A stretch of DNA of 10,278 nucleotides from positions 1-10,278 of the forward strand of contig CAJYRE010000269.1 in NCBI GenBank assembly GCA_913776675.1. Reading direction: 5' to 3'. Shown here piece by piece: positions 7,507-10,278 of this stretch. The stretch is from Rhizobiaceae bacterium (GTDB lineage Bacteria > Pseudomonadota > Alphaproteobacteria > Rhizobiales > Rhizobiaceae). The position numbers were made by a program, and so were the translations under genes. The notes beneath the pieces were generated by a model that worked only from the letters and a program-made list of their open reading frames with translations, was not told the origin of the DNA and did not search any database. How positions within the stretch are numbered: the stretch's first letter is position 1; each line of letters starts with the position of its first letter.

Positions 7507-10278
7507 TTACTTCTGCTTTGCCATCTCTGCCAGTTGCGTCATGATGGTTGCCGCAGCCGCCAGTCGCTTTTCTGGCGTTGGCAGATCGCGCGTCAGGAAC
7601 ACGCTGTGATCGGGGCGGATTTTGGCCATGCTGCCCTGCTTGGCAATAAAGCCCACCAGCGCTGCCGGATTGGGGAATTCCTTGTTGCGGAACTGTACCA
7701 CAACACCCTTTGGCCCGGCATCAAGCTTCTCTACATTGGCCTTGCGGCACAGCGCCTTGATGTAGACGATCTTGAGCAGGTTTTGCACCTCGACAGGCAT
7801 TGGCCCGAAACGGTCGATCATTTCGGCCCCAAACGCATCGATTTCGCTCAATTCCGTCAACTCACCAAGGCGGCGGTAAAGACCAAGGCGCAGGTGCAGA
7901 TCCGGCACGTAATTGTCCGGGATCATCACCGAGGTACCGACCTGAATTTGCGGCGACCAGCCGCTATCGACGACTTCATCCTCGCCCTTCACTTCGGCCA
8001 CGGCCTCCTCCAGCATTTGCTGGTAAAGCTCAAAGCCGACTTCCTTGATATGGCCGGATTGCTCCTCGCCCAGCAGATTGCCCGCACCGCGAATATCCAG
8101 ATCGTGGCTGGCCAGTTGGAAGCCTGCGCCCAATGTGTCGAGCGATTGCAGCACTTTCAGCCGTCGCTCGGCACCGGCTGTCAGCACCTTGTTAACGGGC
8201 AGGGTCAACAGCGCAAAGGCCCGCACCTTGGAGCGGCCCACACGGCCGCGGATCTGATAAAGCTGGGCCAAGCCAAACATATCGGCGCGATGCACAATCA
8301 GCGTGTTGGCGGTGGGCACATCCAGGCCGGATTCCACAATGGTGGTGGAGAGAAGCACATCGTAACGGCCCTCATAGAAGGCGTTCATGATGTCTTCCAG
8401 CTCACCTGCGGCCATCTGGCCGTGGGCAATGGCCACGCGCAGTTCCGGCACATCGCTATCAAGGAAAGCCTTTACATCGGCAAGGTCAGCAAGACGCGGG
8501 CAAACGTAGAAGCTCTGGCCACCGCGATAATGCTCGCGCATCAAGGTTTCGCGGATCACCAGGCCATCAAACGGCGAAATAAAAGTGCGCACCGCCATGC
8601 GATCCACCGGCGGCGTGGTGATGAGCGACAGTTCCCGCACCCCGGTCATCGCCAATTGCAATGTGCGCGGAATCGGCGTGGCCGACAGGGTCAGCACATG
8701 CACATCGGATTTCAGCTCTTTCAGCCGTTCCTTGTGCTTGACGCCAAAATGCTGTTCTTCATCGATGATCAGCAGGCCGAGATTGGCGAATTTAATGCCA
8801 GAGCCCAACAGCGCATGGGTGCCGACAACAATATCGGTTTTACCTTCCGCCACTTCCTTTTTCACGAGGTTCAGCTCTTTGGTGCCCACAAGGCGTGATG
8901 CCTGCTGCACACGGGTCGGCAGATCACGAAAACGCTCGGAAAATGTCTTGAAATGCTGGCGAGCCAGCAGCGTGGTGGGCACCACCACGGCCACCTGAAG
9001 ACCATTCATGGCAGCAATAAAGGCGGCGCGCAGAGCCACTTCGGTTTTGCCAAAGCCGACATCGCCGCAAACCAGACGATCCATTGGGCGACCTGCACCC
9101 AGATCACCGCGCACGGCCTCAATGGCGTTCAACTGATCTTCTGTTTCATCATAGGGGAAACGGGCGGCAAATTCGTCGTAAAAACCTTCGGTTGTGGCGA
9201 GAACCGGAGCCGAGCGCATCATGCGTTCTGCGGCAACCCGGATCAACCCGCCAGCCATATCCAGCAATTGCTTCTTCAGCTTGGCCTTGCGCATTTGCCA
9301 TGCGCCGCCGCCCAGCTTGACGAGCTGCGCTTCGCTGCCTTCCGAGCCATAGCGCGACAACAGATCGATGTTTTCCACCGGCAGGAACAGCTTTGCCTCA
9401 TCGGCATATTGCAGCTCAAGGCAGGCGTGCTGCCCGCCTGCGGCCTGAATGGTACGCAGGCCCACAAAGCGGCCAATGCCGTGTTCGGCATGCACCACAA
9501 TCGAGCCTTCATCGAGGCCCGCCACTTCCGAGATGAAATCGGCCGCGCGCTTGCGGCGCTTGGAGCGGCGCACCATACGGTCGCCCAGAATATCCTGCTC
9601 ACCGACGACCACCAGATCGCCAGCCTCAAACCCGCCTTCGAGGCTGAGAACAGCCGCTGCCGCCTCACCCTTTTTCAACTGGTCGAGGTCTTTCAGGGCC
9701 GAGATATTTTTCAGCCGTTCCAACCCGTGCTCGTTCAGCACTTGCAACAAACGATCCAGCGAGCCTTCCGACCAGCCGGTGATCAGAACCTTTGCGCCCG
9801 CCGCCCGCTTGTCGGCAATATATTTAACGGCCTGATTGAACACATTGGTGCGTTCGCCCTCCGGCGAAGTTTCCGCACTTGCTGCCTTGGCCCAACGCGG
9901 GCCGGAATGGGCGGAAATCTCGATAATGCGGCGGGACTCCGCTGCCATTTCGGCAAAAGGCGTGATGCGAATGGGGTTGAGCGCATCCAGCGATTTGGCA
10001 AAATCCGCCGATCCGAGATAGAGATATTCGGACGGAATTGGCTTGTAGGGCGCGCCTTGGGAAAGATGTCCCTTGCCGGGCGTGGCCGAATCCAGGCGCG
10101 CTTCATAATAATCGCGGATCAGCTTGGCGCGTTCCTCGGCGGATTCGCGCAAAGTGTGATCGGTGACGATCAAGAAGCCTTTGAGATAATCAAAGACCGT
10201 TTCCAGCTTTTCATAAAACAGCGGCAGCCAGTGCTCCATGCCAGCATAGCGGCGGCCCTCGGACACAGCGGTATACAG
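7507..10278 (-). CDS. mfd: Transcription-repair coupling factor Mfd, lacking its N-terminal part
   Basis: Mfd is a DNA translocase that pushes or removes RNA polymerase stalled at lesions and recruits UvrA. The reading frame is open to the right edge; 923 residues are present and about 240-250 N-terminal ones, by comparison with rhizobial Mfd of about 1,165, lie outside. Domains in order: the end of the UvrB-like module (SEGRRYAGMEHWLPLFYEKL, about 10266-10207); the domain-3 linker; the CarD-like RNA-polymerase-interacting domain (HAEHGIGRFVGL, about 9540-9345); RecG-like helicase lobe 1 with Walker A GDVGFGKTE (9066-9040), DEEQH (8763-8749) and LTLSATPIPRT (about 8700-8665); lobe 2 with ESGLDVPTANT and QIRGRVGRS (about 8350-8230); the translocation region; and the C-terminal inhibitory domain (about 7990-7690). 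All motor motifs are intact. The stop is TAA at 7507. Confidence 0.97.
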   Translation of the reverse strand: MYTAVSEGRRYAGMEHWLPLFYEKLETVFDYLKGFLIVTDHTLRESAEERAKLIRDYYEARLDSATPGKGHLSQGAPYKPIPSEYLYLGSADFAKSLDALNPIRITPFAEMAAESRRIIEISAHSGPRWAKAASAETSPEGERTNVFNQAVKYIADKRAAGAKVLITGWSEGSLDRLLQVLNEHGLERLKNISALKDLDQLKKGEAAAAVLSLEGGFEAGDLVVVGEQDILGDRMVRRSKRRKRAADFISEVAGLDEGSIVVHAEHGIGRFVGLRTIQAAGGQHACLELQYADEAKLFLPVENIDLLSRYGSEGSEAQLVKLGGGAWQMRKAKLKKQLLDMAGGLIRVAAERMMRSAPVLATTEGFYDEFAARFPYDETEDQLNAIEAVRGDLGAGRPMDRLVCGDVGFGKTEVALRAAFIAAMNGLQVAVVVPTTLLARQHFKTFSERFRDLPTRVQQASRLVGTKELNLVKKEVAEGKTDIVVGTHALLGSGIKFANLGLLIIDEEQHFGVKHKERLKELKSDVHVLTLSATPIPRTLQLAMTGVRELSLITTPPVDRMAVRTFISPFDGLVIRETLMREHYRGGQSFYVCPRLADLADVKAFLDSDVPELRVAIAHGQMAAGELEDIMNAFYEGRYDVLLSTTIVESGLDVPTANTLIVHRADMFGLAQLYQIRGRVGRSKVRAFALLTLPVNKVLTAGAERRLKVLQSLDTLGAGFQLASHDLDIRGAGNLLGEEQSGHIKEVGFELYQQMLEEAVAEVKGEDEVVDSGWSPQIQVGTSVMIPDNYVPDLHLRLGLYRRLGELTELSEIDAFGAEMIDRFGPMPVEVQNLLKIVYIKALCRKANVEKLDAGPKGVVVQFRNKEFPNPAALVGFIAKQGSMAKIRPDHSVFLTRDLPTPEKRLAAAATIMTQLAEMAKQK

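Noticed and set aside
7447..8898. A 483-codon plus-strand open frame opposite mfd.
   Set aside because: It is fully antisense to strongly conserved Mfd motor motifs, its translation shows no recognisable domain, and its start lies in the post-mfd hairpin. It reflects codon bias on the opposite strand.

Overview
The window looks like a chromosomal segment from the Rhizobiales, probably Rhizobiaceae. The enolase and KDO-8-phosphate synthase sequences are of the alphaproteobacterial type. An intergenic palindromic repeat after the hydroxylase gene resembles, from memory, the mosaic repeats common in Rhizobium and Agrobacterium. Base composition is moderate, roughly mid-50s percent GC by eye. Nothing points to a phage, plasmid or integrated element: there are no transposases, integrases, tRNAs, CRISPR arrays or toxin-antitoxin genes.

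Layout from left to right. (1) On the + strand, the 3' end of a PhnP/RNase Z-like metallo-beta-lactamase hydrolase is followed after 33 nt by a ClC-family anion transport protein with a C-terminal CBS pair. (2) A convergent gap of about 160 nt holds a 14-bp palindrome and a bidirectional hairpin terminator. (3) On the - strand, transcribed right to left, lie a VOC/glyoxalase-like protein, kdsA (overlapping it by 4 nt and starting with GTG) and eno (123 nt further on, with a good Shine-Dalgarno). (4) A divergent gap of 254 nt precedes a + strand fatty-acid hydroxylase/sterol-desaturase family membrane protein. (5) The 3' end of that gene runs into a long hairpin and a composite palindromic repeat. 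(6) On the - strand come a small exported protein with a chorismate-lyase (UbiC)-like pattern, with its own promoter and terminator, and upstream of it a large 3' portion of mfd, which runs off the right edge.

Most genes are housekeeping: glycolysis (eno), lipopolysaccharide inner-core sugar synthesis (kdsA) and transcription-coupled repair (mfd). The hydroxylase may modify membrane lipids, which would fit loosely with kdsA in envelope biology, but nothing in the sequence ties them together. I do not see a new multi-gene system. The points most worth a second look are the exported UbiC-like protein, the ClC protein that lacks several canonical filter and coupling residues, and the repeat that appears to supply the end of the hydroxylase reading frame.
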